A stretch of 29,609 nt of DNA, from the IMG/VR virus record IMGVR_UViG_3300044984_001149, positions 1 through 29,609 of that record. One strand, 5' to 3'. The stretch is from a virus. Below the pieces are notes generated by a model. That model had not been told where the DNA came from. It ran no database searches and saw only the letters and a list, made by a program, of their open reading frames with translations. A program made the position numbers and the translations under genes. This document shows positions 8,301 through 16,934 of the stretch, piece after piece; within the stretch, counting starts at the first letter, position 1, and each line of letters begins with the position of its first letter.

Positions 8301-11300
8301 ATGATGCCGCCGCTATTTTCAAACTCGGGCTCAAAATAACTCGAGAATTGGGCATTTCCCCGCAATTCTTCGCCGAATTTTTCCTCGAAGTCATGCAGAT
8401 CCCATTTGCCGTTCTCGTCCAGCGTTAGGTAGCCGTACTGGCTCAGAGACTCGGCCATGCCGTCGATGGTCAGTCCGCCCTCCTTGCGCGCCACAGGCTT
8501 GCCGAATACCGGGTTGTCGATCTTGTCGGTGTAGCCCCATTCAGATTTGATCTGATCGCGCTGGATGCCGCCCAGCTTGGCGATGGCGGTGAACAGAGAG
8601 TCGCGCGCCTCATCCACACTGTTGGGGTCAGTCTTAGGCCGGGCGGTTGGGTCTTTCGGTTTCGGGTTGGCCTTGCCCCAGGCCTCGATTGTTTCAGCCG
8701 CCATCGCGGCGAGGTCTTCGGCATGGTCGCGCTTGAACTTCGCGCGCGCCTTCTCCTGGGTGTGCGCCTTGCGGTATTTCGTCTGACCGGCTGGCGAGCT
8801 ATCCCATAAGGTTTTCTCGGCGTCCTTCTCGGCCTGCGCCGCCGCCGTTTTGCGCGCGGCATTCCAGGCAGAGAGTTCCGCACGGTATTGCGCCTGGGCA
8901 AGCTGCGTCGCGGTCATGTCGTCTGGCCCGAGCTTGCCGGTAAGGAAGGCCCAGGCCCGATAGACAGGCTGGCTCATCACTTCGGTGCGCACGGACATCT
9001 GCACTTCCGCGCGCTTACCACGGGATTCTTTTTGCAGGCGCTTCACCTCGCGCCCGTGGGCGTTTTTAAGCCACTGCAAATCGCGCAGGCCGCGCGCCTG
9101 GAGTTCCTGGATGGCCTCCGCAGTAGCCGCGACTCCCATGCCGTGATACGCGGCGAAGGCCTCCGGCGTCATGCCGGCCTGCTCCGGCGAGGCGAACAGG
9201 GGGAACATGCTGCGCGCTTGTTCGGCCAGGGCGATTTCCTCATTGCTCGCCAGCATGCGGTCGAATACGCCGCGCACTTCAGGATTGAGCGTGCCCGCTT
9301 CAGGATGCCCGGCAAGGAAGTCGCGCACGGATTTGTAGACGCTGGTCAACCAGGCGCGGAAGCGTTGGAAATAGGGTTGTAGTTCGATGCTGGGCGATTC
9401 ACCGCTGAACAGGTAATGCTCGAAGGATTCGGCCGTGCGTTCGTGGTAGGCGCGTTTTTCCTCGAAAGGCATGTTGTGCCACTGGTCGATCTGCGCGCCG
9501 ATGTCGCCCTGGATGCCGTGCCAGGTCATCAGGCGGGAAACGTCATCGACGATTTTCTGTTCACCCGCCGTGAGGGCCTCCGTGCGCGCTTTGACCACCA
9601 GTTGCGCCGCGACCGTGATGTCAGTCTCGAAGAAGTAGTGGCCGGATTCGTGCAGGAAGGTGGATAGATCGGCCCCCTTCAGCAAGGCCATCACCCCGGT
9701 TGCCGGGTTGAAGCTGCCGCGCGAGGCTTGCTTGTTCTGGAAGAACAGGTGGGCGAATTCGCCGATCTTCGCCGTCCTGTCGGCTTCGTTCCCCTTCGTG
9801 TAGGTCTTGATATCTACCACGCCGCGCGCACGCAGCGCATCGATGACCTTCTGCGAGGTGCCCTCCGGCACAACCGCACCGGAGAATTCGGCCAGGTCGA
9901 CCTCGCGCAGAATCTTCGCCTCGAAGTATTCCGTTGGCAGCGTCTTGAGCTTGCCCAGGAAATCCGCGACGTTCTGCTGCACGTCACTCGGCACGTTCTC
10001 GAAGCCGTTCTCGCGCAAAGCGCGCGGCAGGCCCATCGTGGCGGCGTCGTACATCATTTGCGAGGTTGAGTCGGTGAAGCTGAATTCCCGGCCGTTGGGG
10101 TGGTAACTGCTCAACGACGAGGTAAGCGAGTCAAACTCTTCGCCGATCTCCTTCTTGACCGCATCGAATGCCTTCCCGTCGATCAGCCGGCCTTTTGCTG
10201 CGCGGATTTGCTCGATGCTTTTGAACTGCGGGGTGTACTTCGAGCGGATCGTGCCCACTCCGTAGTTGAAACCCTCCCCTCCGCGCAGTTCCTTCTTCAG
10301 GATCTTGACCACGTTGTCGAGCGTGTGCGGCGTATACCGGCGATTGCCCGAGTCGGTGAACCCTTGGAAGATTCTTTCCGTTGCGCCGATGGCGGCAAAC
10401 TTGCCATCGACATAGTCATCAAACTCCTGCGTCAGGTTGCCTCGTATCTGGGCGCGCAAAGCGTCCCGCGTCTGATAGTCGTCAACCGTTGCGGGCGCGT
10501 TGACCTTCTTCATCTGGTACGCATATTTTACGGATGCGTTTTTTGGATGCTTTTCAAGGTCGGGGATCAGGCTTTCCAGCCCCGCCTTTTTGTATTGCTG
10601 CGACAAGTCGGCGACGACTAATGCCTGGAACTCAGGATTCCACATCAAGTCCTGATGGTCTTGCATGCCGAAAAACTTCTCGAAGCCTGCGTTGACCAGT
10701 CTTCGCCGTTCGTTGGCGTCAAACGCTGGCTGCATGACGATGTCGGGTGTGATGTTCTTCTCGGTGAGGAACTGCCACATCACGGCGGGGGAATTGATTA
10801 GGGCGCTGCGCCCGCTAGACTCAAATTCATCCAGATCGATCCTGCTGCCTGTTTCCTGCTCGCCCTGCTTGAACTCGGCTACCAGCGTGCGCGCTTGCTT
10901 ATCCGTTGTTTTGTAGTTCACCTTCGGGTAGCGCGGCGAGTAGATGTCCGCCCCGAAAACTTGCGCCTTGGCATACCCCTTCGGGTCAACCATGTCTTTC
11001 GAGCCGAGCAGGGTGATTTCGCCAAACCCGTGCAGGGGGTTGTCCTTCTGCGCCACGGCCAGGGAGGGCACCGCAATGCCGCCCATCTTGACGGCGTGCA
11101 GCAGGTTGTCTGCCGTCAGGTTGTGCTGCACCAGGAGGTCGGCGACCTCGCCCTGGTAAAGCACGCCGCCGGTGTTTAGTCCTCCGGGAACATATCGGCC
11201 AGCATCGCTCGCGTTTCCGGTTCCTGGCTCAGATCCGGCTCGCTTGTCCCGTAGTTCAGGGAAAGCCACGCCGCTTTCGTAACTGGATGCCCCAGCTTCA

Positions 11301-14300
11301 GGAGCATCTGCACTGTCGGGTCGTACTCCCACCCAGGCTGGATCTTTGAACCCGCCGGCAAGGTCAACGATTTGTCTGATGGTGTCGTCATAGGTCTGCT
11401 CTCCTGCATGGTATTTTACCCAAATATCGCGCACCTGATTGACGTTGTCCTGGTTCGCCTTGAATGACGGACTGAACAGTGACCGGATGGCCTCCCACGA
11501 AATCGACTGCATTTCGCGCGGGCGCACCCCCCTGGCTTCTGCGGCGCGCTTCACCGCTTCCGCGTATAACCAATAAGTGCCGTTCAGGCCTTTCGTGCCA
11601 AGGGACTTGGTGCCGGTGCCACCGAAATTCTGCTCCACCTCAAGCGCATACGCCCCCAGCGGCAAGAACAGATTGGCCGCGACTTGGTGGGTGTCGCTGG
11701 TGACGAACGGATGCTCGGAATCCGGCGCATAGATGTTGTTGTAGAAGTTGCGCACCTTATGCTCTTTTCCGAGCATGTGATGGACGTTGTCAACCGATCC
11801 ATCCCGATAGATCGAGATGGCTTTTGCGATGGGGTTGAACGACTTCCAGGCGAGGGAATCGTCCTTGACGCCGTCGTCAAGCTTCACGTTGCCGAGGAAC
11901 CCTCCCTCTGGCGTAACGTCGCGGAAGGAGCGGGGGTTGTGCGCCTCATCGTAGGCGCGCACGAACCAGGCGCGCGCAAAGTCGTCGGTGAGTTCGTTGA
12001 GCTTCTTGCCGCGCACTCTGTCCTGCACGGCGACATTCGGGTCGATAACGGCGGCCGATTCCTGCTTCTCGATCAAGGCCTTTTCCGCCTGGCGCACGAC
12101 CGTCTGCGCCTTGCGCACGTCGGCCTTCGCCTTGCGTAGATCGGCGACCGTGTCGTTGCGTTTGGAATCTTCTACCCCGACGGCCTTTTCGGCCTTCGCC
12201 ACGGCGCTCGCCGCCGCTTTTGTCTCGCGTGCGGCCCCGCCTTTTTCCGCCAGGCGCAGCGCCACCTTCGCATCCCGCAGCGCCGACTTCAGGTCGAGCA
12301 GTTTGGCGTCATGCGCCGCCAGTTTGACTTCCGTCTGGGCGCTGACCTTGTCCAGCGTGACCTGCGCCTTCGGCACGGCCTTCTGTACCCGCGCCAGTTC
12401 CTTGCTGGCCTCCTTGACCGCAGCCGCCTTCCTGGCTGCCTCCGTCTGGCGGCTCTCCTCCGAGTTGGTCATCCAGTCGGTTGCCCACTTCTCCATGTCG
12501 GCGTCCCAGCGGTAATCCTGGCGATGCGCCAGGATGTCGTTGATGCGCTCGACATAGGAGACATTCATCCGCCAGTCCGTCTGCGGCGAGGTGACCGCAA
12601 GCTGCGCCGCCGCCTGCATGGGTGTCAGGCCGTAGCGTTTGGCAAACGCCAGCGAGATTCTGTTTGCGCCGTCGTACCACAGGCGCGACCGCTGCCGGAT
12701 GTCCTCGCTGAGTGAGTCGAAAATGGAGTGCAGGTTGCGCACCATCTGCGTGATGATCGACTCCGCGCGTTCGTGCGGGGTGGCTCCCTCCGCGTTGATC
12801 GAGTCATAGCCGCGCTTTTCTTCCTTGGCGACGGTTTGCGTGTGCTTGTTGAAAAGCGCCGTGTTCTTGTCCAGCGCCTCCTCGCCACCTGGCGCGGACG
12901 CTTCGGTGTAGCCAGGCACTTGCACCAAATCGTGGTCGGGCACGGTTCCCTTCACGGTGGGCACCATCGTGGTGAGGGGCTGAAACAGCGTCTTGCCCGT
13001 GCGGTCAAGGTAGGCAGGGCCGTCACCCGGAAGATTGCCAATTTCGCCGAAATACAACGCGCCAGACTCACGATGCTCGAGCGGCATGGCCGTGCCGAAA
13101 TTGTCGCCCACTGGGGTGGTTACCTGATCCAGCCCCCGCCCACCGTCTAGCCCACTAGATGGCCCGCGCCGAACGGCGAGCGTCAGGCCGTTGTCGTTGG
13201 CAAACTTCTGGAATCTAGCGGGAACACGGACGCGGGCCGGGCCGGTAACGACGGCGCGGCCCTCTTCATCGACGCGGAAGGTGATGCCCTTCTCGGGCGC
13301 TTCGAGTCCTGCGGCTGCACGTCGTAGATCGCGCAATGCGGCCCCGTCGATAGGCAGGTTGTTAGGGGTGTCAGGTTGTACTTCATAGTCTGATTGTAGA
13401 TGGCTGGACTGCGGGTTCCCGACGTTCTCCGCAACCACCTTGAGCATGTGCCGCTGGAAAAATGCCTCCGGGGTGATGCCCAGGTCTGCCGCGCGCACGG
13501 CGGCATAGCTGGAAATCAAGGTGGCGTTGGCCTCGTTGACTGCCGGTGTGAAGCGGTTGGTGGTGTTCAAACTTTCCAGCAAGGTTTGCTTGACGGCGTT
13601 GCGACTGGTTGTAAAAACCTCATCGACTTGCTTATCCGTCAGCAGTTTTTCGATGTCGCGTTGCAGTGCCTCACCCTGCGTCTGCATGTACTCTTGCGCC
13701 TCCGCACGGGTGAACCCGTCGGGGTCTGTGCGCACATGATCGATCAGGCTTTGACCGAGTTCAGTCGGGGCGACGCGCGCCGCGTATTCCTCGACGGGGA
13801 TTGCGATCTGCCCGCCCGATGCGATTGCGTGGTCAAACTGCGCGGCGGCAGAGGGCGAGGCCTTGATTAGCTCGCCGCCCAGACCGGACTGCATCAACGT
13901 CCCCGCATCGATATACACATCGCGCACGGGGCCATCCTCCGCTGCGAGGGCGATGAACTGCTCAAAGCTTTGCGGGTCGCGCGCCAGCGTCTTGCTGGCC
14001 GCCGAGGCCTCGCCCAGCTTGCCAAGTAGTTCGGCGCCCTGATCGGCTTTGTCGGCTTTTATCTGCCCACGGTTCGCAATGCTGCCTATGCCCTTCAGGA
14101 CGGTAACCTGCCCGCCGACGCCGACCAGTGTCGCCACCAGGGTCTGAGTGAACGCGTCTGGGCGGGCATCTGCGTAGTCTTTTAGCGTCTTCTCCGGGTG
14201 GAGAACGGCCCACTCATTTAGATCTTGCAGCAGGGTCGCCACCTGTTCGCCGGGGATTTCCCTCATTGCCTGGTTGGCCAGCACCTTTAGCAAAGATGCC

Positions 14301-15262
14301 CCGGCGAACAGGTCTTTCAGCAGCACGTTAACCGGGTTTTTCTCGGTGAAGTACTCCACCATCGCCTGCACTGCCGCGAAGTTAATCGATGTCAGCACCC
14401 CGCGCCCTGCATCGCTCGCATCACCATATGACTGGCCGTACACCGTGCCGGTCATGGGGGCCAACGCCATGCTCGGGTTCCCCGTCACTACGGCGAGCGG
14501 CAGCGTCACAAGGTTTTGGCCGAGGGATTGCAGCCCCGAGTAATAGCCCGCCACAATCGGGTCATCGCTTTGCGTCATAAGCTCGTTTTTCAGGGCCTGC
14601 TGCGCGTGCCTTTGTGCGGCGAAAAACTCCGACGCGCGCGCTGCCGGGTCTTCAGGCAAAAGCGAGCCCACCAGGGGGCTAGTGATGCTCGACACTGTAT
14701 CGGAGACACTCTGCAACGCGCCCCATACACTCTCGTTTATCAAGGGTGCGCTGGAGGCGAAAGCGCGCAGGCTATTCTCCACCGGGCCGCGCGCGCCTTG
14801 CTTGGCATCCCGCAGCGCCTGCGCGCTCTCTGCCAGACTGTCCAGGTAGGCGTTGGTCTGCTGCGTGCGCCGGCGTTCGGCGGCCATGTAGTCGGCGGAG
14901 GCCTGCGCGAAGCCGTAACCCTTTCGCAATTCCGGGACGGGCGTTTTCTTGAATAGGGGGCTCTCGGCGATAGGCCCGAGTGTGGCGAGGTCATCGTGTG
15001 CGACTCGCAGGAAGTTCGGGTCTTCGGTGTGCTTTGCCAGCGACGGGAACAGGTTCAGCAGTTCGCTCGCCTTGTTGCCGTTGGCGATGGCCTGTGCCTC
15101 GGGCGTGCGACCCATCACCGTCGGAATGGGCAGCCCGGTCTGCCGGGACAGGTTCAGCGTATTCGCAAACTGGTCGGGGTTTGTGCCCGTCGTTGCGCGG
15201 ATGCGCGCCAGTGCACGTTCGTGTTCGTCATCCCGCGCAAGAAATTCTTCAAAGCTGCCCAT
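5300..15262 (-). CDS. giant large polyvalent protein (3320 aa) with HExxH metallopeptidase, in the T7 gp16 position
   Basis: This is an unbroken 3320-residue reading frame in the class of large polyvalent proteins of phages. In order (numbers from the ATG at 15262): an N-terminal region with hydrophobic patches (about 225-270 and 375-400), an Ala/Lys/Glu-rich coiled coil (about 940-1080), a DUF7178-like domain (KVRNFYNNIY near 1170, VTSDTHQVA near 1195), a domain with VPSLAVAQ and FGEITLLG (about 1395-1425), a zinc peptidase with HESGHYFFE (His1871, Glu1872, His1875) and a probable third ligand in HERTAESFEHYL, and an LPD38-like domain (from about 2885). A hydrophobic segment lies near 3185. 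Position after gp14- and gp15-like genes suggests an internal virion protein ejected with DNA, perhaps countering host defences. ATG 15262 forms a TAATG overlap with a good AAGGGG site; ATG 15280 is weaker. Confidence 0.9.
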   Translation of the reverse strand: MGSFEEFLARDDEHERALARIRATTGTNPDQFANTLNLSRQTGLPIPTVMGRTPEAQAIANGNKASELLNLFPSLAKHTEDPNFLRVAHDDLATLGPIAESPLFKKTPVPELRKGYGFAQASADYMAAERRRTQQTNAYLDSLAESAQALRDAKQGARGPVENSLRAFASSAPLINESVWGALQSVSDTVSSITSPLVGSLLPEDPAARASEFFAAQRHAQQALKNELMTQSDDPIVAGYYSGLQSLGQNLVTLPLAVVTGNPSMALAPMTGTVYGQSYGDASDAGRGVLTSINFAAVQAMVEYFTEKNPVNVLLKDLFAGASLLKVLANQAMREIPGEQVATLLQDLNEWAVLHPEKTLKDYADARPDAFTQTLVATLVGVGGQVTVLKGIGSIANRGQIKADKADQGAELLGKLGEASAASKTLARDPQSFEQFIALAAEDGPVRDVYIDAGTLMQSGLGGELIKASPSAAAQFDHAIASGGQIAIPVEEYAARVAPTELGQSLIDHVRTDPDGFTRAEAQEYMQTQGEALQRDIEKLLTDKQVDEVFTTSRNAVKQTLLESLNTTNRFTPAVNEANATLISSYAAVRAADLGITPEAFFQRHMLKVVAENVGNPQSSHLQSDYEVQPDTPNNLPIDGAALRDLRRAAAGLEAPEKGITFRVDEEGRAVVTGPARVRVPARFQKFANDNGLTLAVRRGPSSGLDGGRGLDQVTTPVGDNFGTAMPLEHRESGALYFGEIGNLPGDGPAYLDRTGKTLFQPLTTMVPTVKGTVPDHDLVQVPGYTEASAPGGEEALDKNTALFNKHTQTVAKEEKRGYDSINAEGATPHERAESIITQMVRNLHSIFDSLSEDIRQRSRLWYDGANRISLAFAKRYGLTPMQAAAQLAVTSPQTDWRMNVSYVERINDILAHRQDYRWDADMEKWATDWMTNSEESRQTEAARKAAAVKEASKELARVQKAVPKAQVTLDKVSAQTEVKLAAHDAKLLDLKSALRDAKVALRLAEKGGAARETKAAASAVAKAEKAVGVEDSKRNDTVADLRKAKADVRKAQTVVRQAEKALIEKQESAAVIDPNVAVQDRVRGKKLNELTDDFARAWFVRAYDEAHNPRSFRDVTPEGGFLGNVKLDDGVKDDSLAWKSFNPIAKAISIYRDGSVDNVHHMLGKEHKVRNFYNNIYAPDSEHPFVTSDTHQVAANLFLPLGAYALEVEQNFGGTGTKSLGTKGLNGTYWLYAEAVKRAAEARGVRPREMQSISWEAIRSLFSPSFKANQDNVNQVRDIWVKYHAGEQTYDDTIRQIVDLAGGFKDPAWVGVRPDSADAPEAGASSYESGVAFPELRDKRAGSEPGTGNASDAGRYVPGGLNTGGVLYQGEVADLLVQHNLTADNLLHAVKMGGIAVPSLAVAQKDNPLHGFGEITLLGSKDMVDPKGYAKAQVFGADIYSPRYPKVNYKTTDKQARTLVAEFKQGEQETGSRIDLDEFESSGRSALINSPAVMWQFLTEKNITPDIVMQPAFDANERRRLVNAGFEKFFGMQDHQDLMWNPEFQALVVADLSQQYKKAGLESLIPDLEKHPKNASVKYAYQMKKVNAPATVDDYQTRDALRAQIRGNLTQEFDDYVDGKFAAIGATERIFQGFTDSGNRRYTPHTLDNVVKILKKELRGGEGFNYGVGTIRSKYTPQFKSIEQIRAAKGRLIDGKAFDAVKKEIGEEFDSLTSSLSSYHPNGREFSFTDSTSQMMYDAATMGLPRALRENGFENVPSDVQQNVADFLGKLKTLPTEYFEAKILREVDLAEFSGAVVPEGTSQKVIDALRARGVVDIKTYTKGNEADRTAKIGEFAHLFFQNKQASRGSFNPATGVMALLKGADLSTFLHESGHYFFETDITVAAQLVVKARTEALTAGEQKIVDDVSRLMTWHGIQGDIGAQIDQWHNMPFEEKRAYHERTAESFEHYLFSGESPSIELQPYFQRFRAWLTSVYKSVRDFLAGHPEAGTLNPEVRGVFDRMLASNEEIALAEQARSMFPLFASPEQAGMTPEAFAAYHGMGVAATAEAIQELQARGLRDLQWLKNAHGREVKRLQKESRGKRAEVQMSVRTEVMSQPVYRAWAFLTGKLGPDDMTATQLAQAQYRAELSAWNAARKTAAAQAEKDAEKTLWDSSPAGQTKYRKAHTQEKARAKFKRDHAEDLAAMAAETIEAWGKANPKPKDPTARPKTDPNSVDEARDSLFTAIAKLGGIQRDQIKSEWGYTDKIDNPVFGKPVARKEGGLTIDGMAESLSQYGYLTLDENGKWDLHDFEEKFGEELRGNAQFSSYFEPEFENSGGIINPAGLTAARLEESSIPNDLRAQLDGKKMTAKEGLQPDIVADLIGGFTSGDEMLRSLADAEDPRTVIEGMTDQRMLEQYGDLSSQDAIERAADKAIHNDARARMVATELSALDRALQVKQPAVGPNGKPRSFNVLPAAAKSFAASMISRLKIRNVRPSQYSSAEARAAKGADKAHRAGDIAQAAAEKRNQMVNIYAARAAHEALAEVDKALRYFKRLDSAAGRKAIDADYSDQIDALLERFDLRSGQSLKSIDKRIALAKWLEAQRDAGLDPEIPPELENEAFRKSYKEMSVEEFRGLVDTVKQIEHLGRLKRKLLTSRDQREYEAIRDEIVDSINAHAGDRQANTRTPTTRIGEMALGMRQFWAAHVKVSSWARIMDGGKDGGPVWEFLVRNANERGDQEVSMRAAATQRLTAILAPVFNLGKMGGKGTFFPSINTSFNREGRIAVALNWGNEGNRQRLLGGEGWTPEQILPVLQSLSVTEWSAVQAIWDHAEGYRPLIAAKERRVYGKEPNWVEHSPFSLTLADGTTIEMRGGYYPIRPDPRASQRAEEYASAEDAKRQMQGAYTSATTRRSFTKSRVEEVKGRPLLYSLAGMYSGVNDVIHDLTWHEWLIDANRLLRSNSIDAAIRTHYGPEVKHQFKTWTQDIADGGRSVAFAGEQAISRLRQGVSAAGLGFNVMSAFMQPLGITQSIVRVGAPWIGRGIARYLSSPLGLAKEVNAKSTFMANRGRTRFRELNELRNQVQDESATRAAINNGRFYLMLRFQQMVDFPTWQGAYEKALSEGNDEDRSISLADQAVIDAQGSGSEKDLSGIERERHVKLFTVFYSFMNTALNAGVVKTMAANTPAKKARLAADYALLYVVPAVLGYALKNAVQPGGDDDEWDWEKLLGKLAAAQLDYLMGLMVVVREFAEAGKSLIGAEGFGHDYSGPAGLRLVADAGKLAKQTMQGEFDDAFRKASINVIGDLFGLPAAQANRTITGAEALSEGTTNNPAALVFGYR
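11176..11391 (-). CDS. nested small gene inside the giant gene, another frame
   Basis: A 71-residue frame lies wholly within the giant gene in a different frame of the same strand. Its ATG at 11391 is preceded by AGGAG nine bases upstream, a good ribosome binding site. The product looks like a true folded protein rather than a shadow: PGWEYDPTVQMLLKLGHPVT, then KAAWLSLNYG and an acidic end (RAMLADMFPED). It recalls small bacterial and phage proteins with the 'P-V/L-T-x-x-N/W-(Y/W)-L-x-L-x-Y' pattern. The overlapped part of the giant protein (residues about 1291-1363) is a Gly/Ser/Ala/Pro-rich linker of low constraint. Its function is unknown. An alternative in-frame ATG at 11409 has no comparable site. 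Confidence 0.55.
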   Translation of the reverse strand: MTTPSDKSLTLPAGSKIQPGWEYDPTVQMLLKLGHPVTKAAWLSLNYGTSEPDLSQEPETRAMLADMFPED

Positions 15263-16932
15263 TACTTCAACCCCTTCCATTGACGGTATTTGGCCTGGAT
15301 TTCTTCATCGGTCGGTTTCTTTCCGCGCTTTTCAAATGCGGACATGATTTCGCGCAATTCGATTTCCGGGATCTTGATCGGTAGCGCCTTCCGCTCCTCC
15401 GGGGTGAGCTTGTAGCCGGGTGTGTTGCTGCGGAGCATGCCGGGATTGCGTAGGAGGATCAGATCGTCAAGGATGTTTTTTCGGATGGTGTAGTCCACCC
15501 GCTCACCCGCGTCGATTTTTGCCTGAATGGCGGTGTGGGCAGCCTGCGTGAATGCTGCCTGTTCGGCCGCGCCCTTGATCGTCTTGCTGTAACTGGATAT
15601 TTGCTGCGACTCGTTTGCCGCCTCGGCAGATTTCTTCTTGCCGGAACGTAAATCACCCCGGAGCTTGATGAAAGTCTCGCGGTCGGCCTGGTCGAGCTTG
15701 GCGAAGTAGGGCGCCAAGTCCATCTCGGCGAAGGCCTTCGGATCATCGGAGTATTTGTTGTATAGATCCTGGTAGACCTCCGGGTTGGTCTTGCTGGTTC
15801 CGGCGCCAGCGATGGCCCGCAGTTCGCGCTGGTGGGTATCGTAATAGTTCTTCAACTCGGCTTTTTTGCCGTCCGAGAGCCCACGGTATTGCTCACTTGC
15901 ACCGACGGTTTTCCAGGCCTTGCCCTGTTCCACCAGTAGCCTCCCGGAGCCATATAGCTTTTCATCTCTTTCGGCGTTGGCAAGCCGGTCGTAAGTCTGC
16001 CGGCGGTGTAGTTCCTCCTCCGCCCCCCTGGCGAGCTTTCCATCTTTCACTGCCAGGATGGTCTTCATCGCTGCGCCATAGTCACCGTTCGCGCCCGCCA
16101 GCGCGGTGTTGACCAGGTCGAACGCGCGGGTGTCCAGGCTGGATTCCTGGACGGCCTTGCGCAGCGCATCCTGCTTTGTCGGGTCGATTTCCTTGATGTG
16201 GGCGGTGAAATACGCGGCTGCCCCTTCTGGATTGTTTCGGCTTAAAAGGTCGGAGATGACATTGGCGTGCGCAGCGGTGGTGCCCGTGAGGACGTACTGC
16301 TTGCTGCTGTCGGTTTCGGCGCCACCGAGGCCTTTTAGCTGCGCCTGCTGCTGTAATTCATGCAGGAAAGTGGCGTGCGCGACGCCGAACTGGCTGCCGG
16401 TTATGGATGCCCCGGCGGCGTTGACCACCATGTCCTGGGCAAGGCTGGAAGCGCGGGCAAGGCTTGCTGTCTCGCGGAAGGCGACAACCTGCGCGCCGGT
16501 ATGCTCATCGATCTTGTTCAATGCGGCCTGCCGACGTGTGGCGGATACCTTGCTCCACAATTCTCGCTGGGCGTCGTTCTGCGCGTCTTTCTCGATGGCC
16601 TTCTGGATATCCTGCACGCCGCTCACTGCGGCATCCCGGCGAGAGATGGCGTCCGCGCCCTTGGCTGCCAAGAAGCCTTTCTCCGGGTCGTACAAACCCG
16701 CACGGATAGCATCGGCGTATCGCGCGTCCATCGTGGAGACTTGTGCCTCGTTGATGGTGGCCTGCATGTCGGCGGCCTCTTTAGCCAATGTCGATCCCAC
16801 GCTTTGCAATCCCTGGCCGAGTTGCTGCGCGACCTTGCCGGCGGTGTCAGGGAGTAAAGGCGCGCGCACTTGCACGTCGGGCGAGGCCGTCGTTGTGGCC
16901 TGGAAGTTGTCGTAGGTTGGGACTTTTGGCAC
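15262..16932 (-). CDS. internal virion protein, T7 gp15-like position
   Basis: This mostly helical, Ala- and charge-rich protein (556 residues from GTG) lies between a gp14-like gene and the giant protein gene. That is the place of the T7 internal core/ejectosome protein gp15, and its length (gp15 about 750) and composition are compatible. It has long helices (SGVQDIQKAIEKDAQNDAQR, NAERDEKLYGSGRLLVEQG) and no membrane segment. It probably sits in the capsid or tail and enters the cell with the DNA. Start choice is not straightforward: TTG at 16938 overlaps the upstream TGA, but GAAGGG abuts that TTG with no spacing. The GTG at 16932 lies six bases after GAAGGG and is preferred. Assignment rests on synteny, as the sequence itself is poorly conserved. 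Confidence 0.7.
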   Translation of the reverse strand: MPKVPTYDNFQATTTASPDVQVRAPLLPDTAGKVAQQLGQGLQSVGSTLAKEAADMQATINEAQVSTMDARYADAIRAGLYDPEKGFLAAKGADAISRRDAAVSGVQDIQKAIEKDAQNDAQRELWSKVSATRRQAALNKIDEHTGAQVVAFRETASLARASSLAQDMVVNAAGASITGSQFGVAHATFLHELQQQAQLKGLGGAETDSSKQYVLTGTTAAHANVISDLLSRNNPEGAAAYFTAHIKEIDPTKQDALRKAVQESSLDTRAFDLVNTALAGANGDYGAAMKTILAVKDGKLARGAEEELHRRQTYDRLANAERDEKLYGSGRLLVEQGKAWKTVGASEQYRGLSDGKKAELKNYYDTHQRELRAIAGAGTSKTNPEVYQDLYNKYSDDPKAFAEMDLAPYFAKLDQADRETFIKLRGDLRSGKKKSAEAANESQQISSYSKTIKGAAEQAAFTQAAHTAIQAKIDAGERVDYTIRKNILDDLILLRNPGMLRSNTPGYKLTPEERKALPIKIPEIELREIMSAFEKRGKKPTDEEIQAKYRQWKGLK

Positions 16933-16934
16933 GG

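Noticed and set aside
8470-8901. Arg-rich 143-codon frame inside the giant gene
   Set aside because: Composition (mostly Arg, Pro, Thr) is that of a shadow frame; unlike the nested frame at 11176-11391, it has no protein-like motif.
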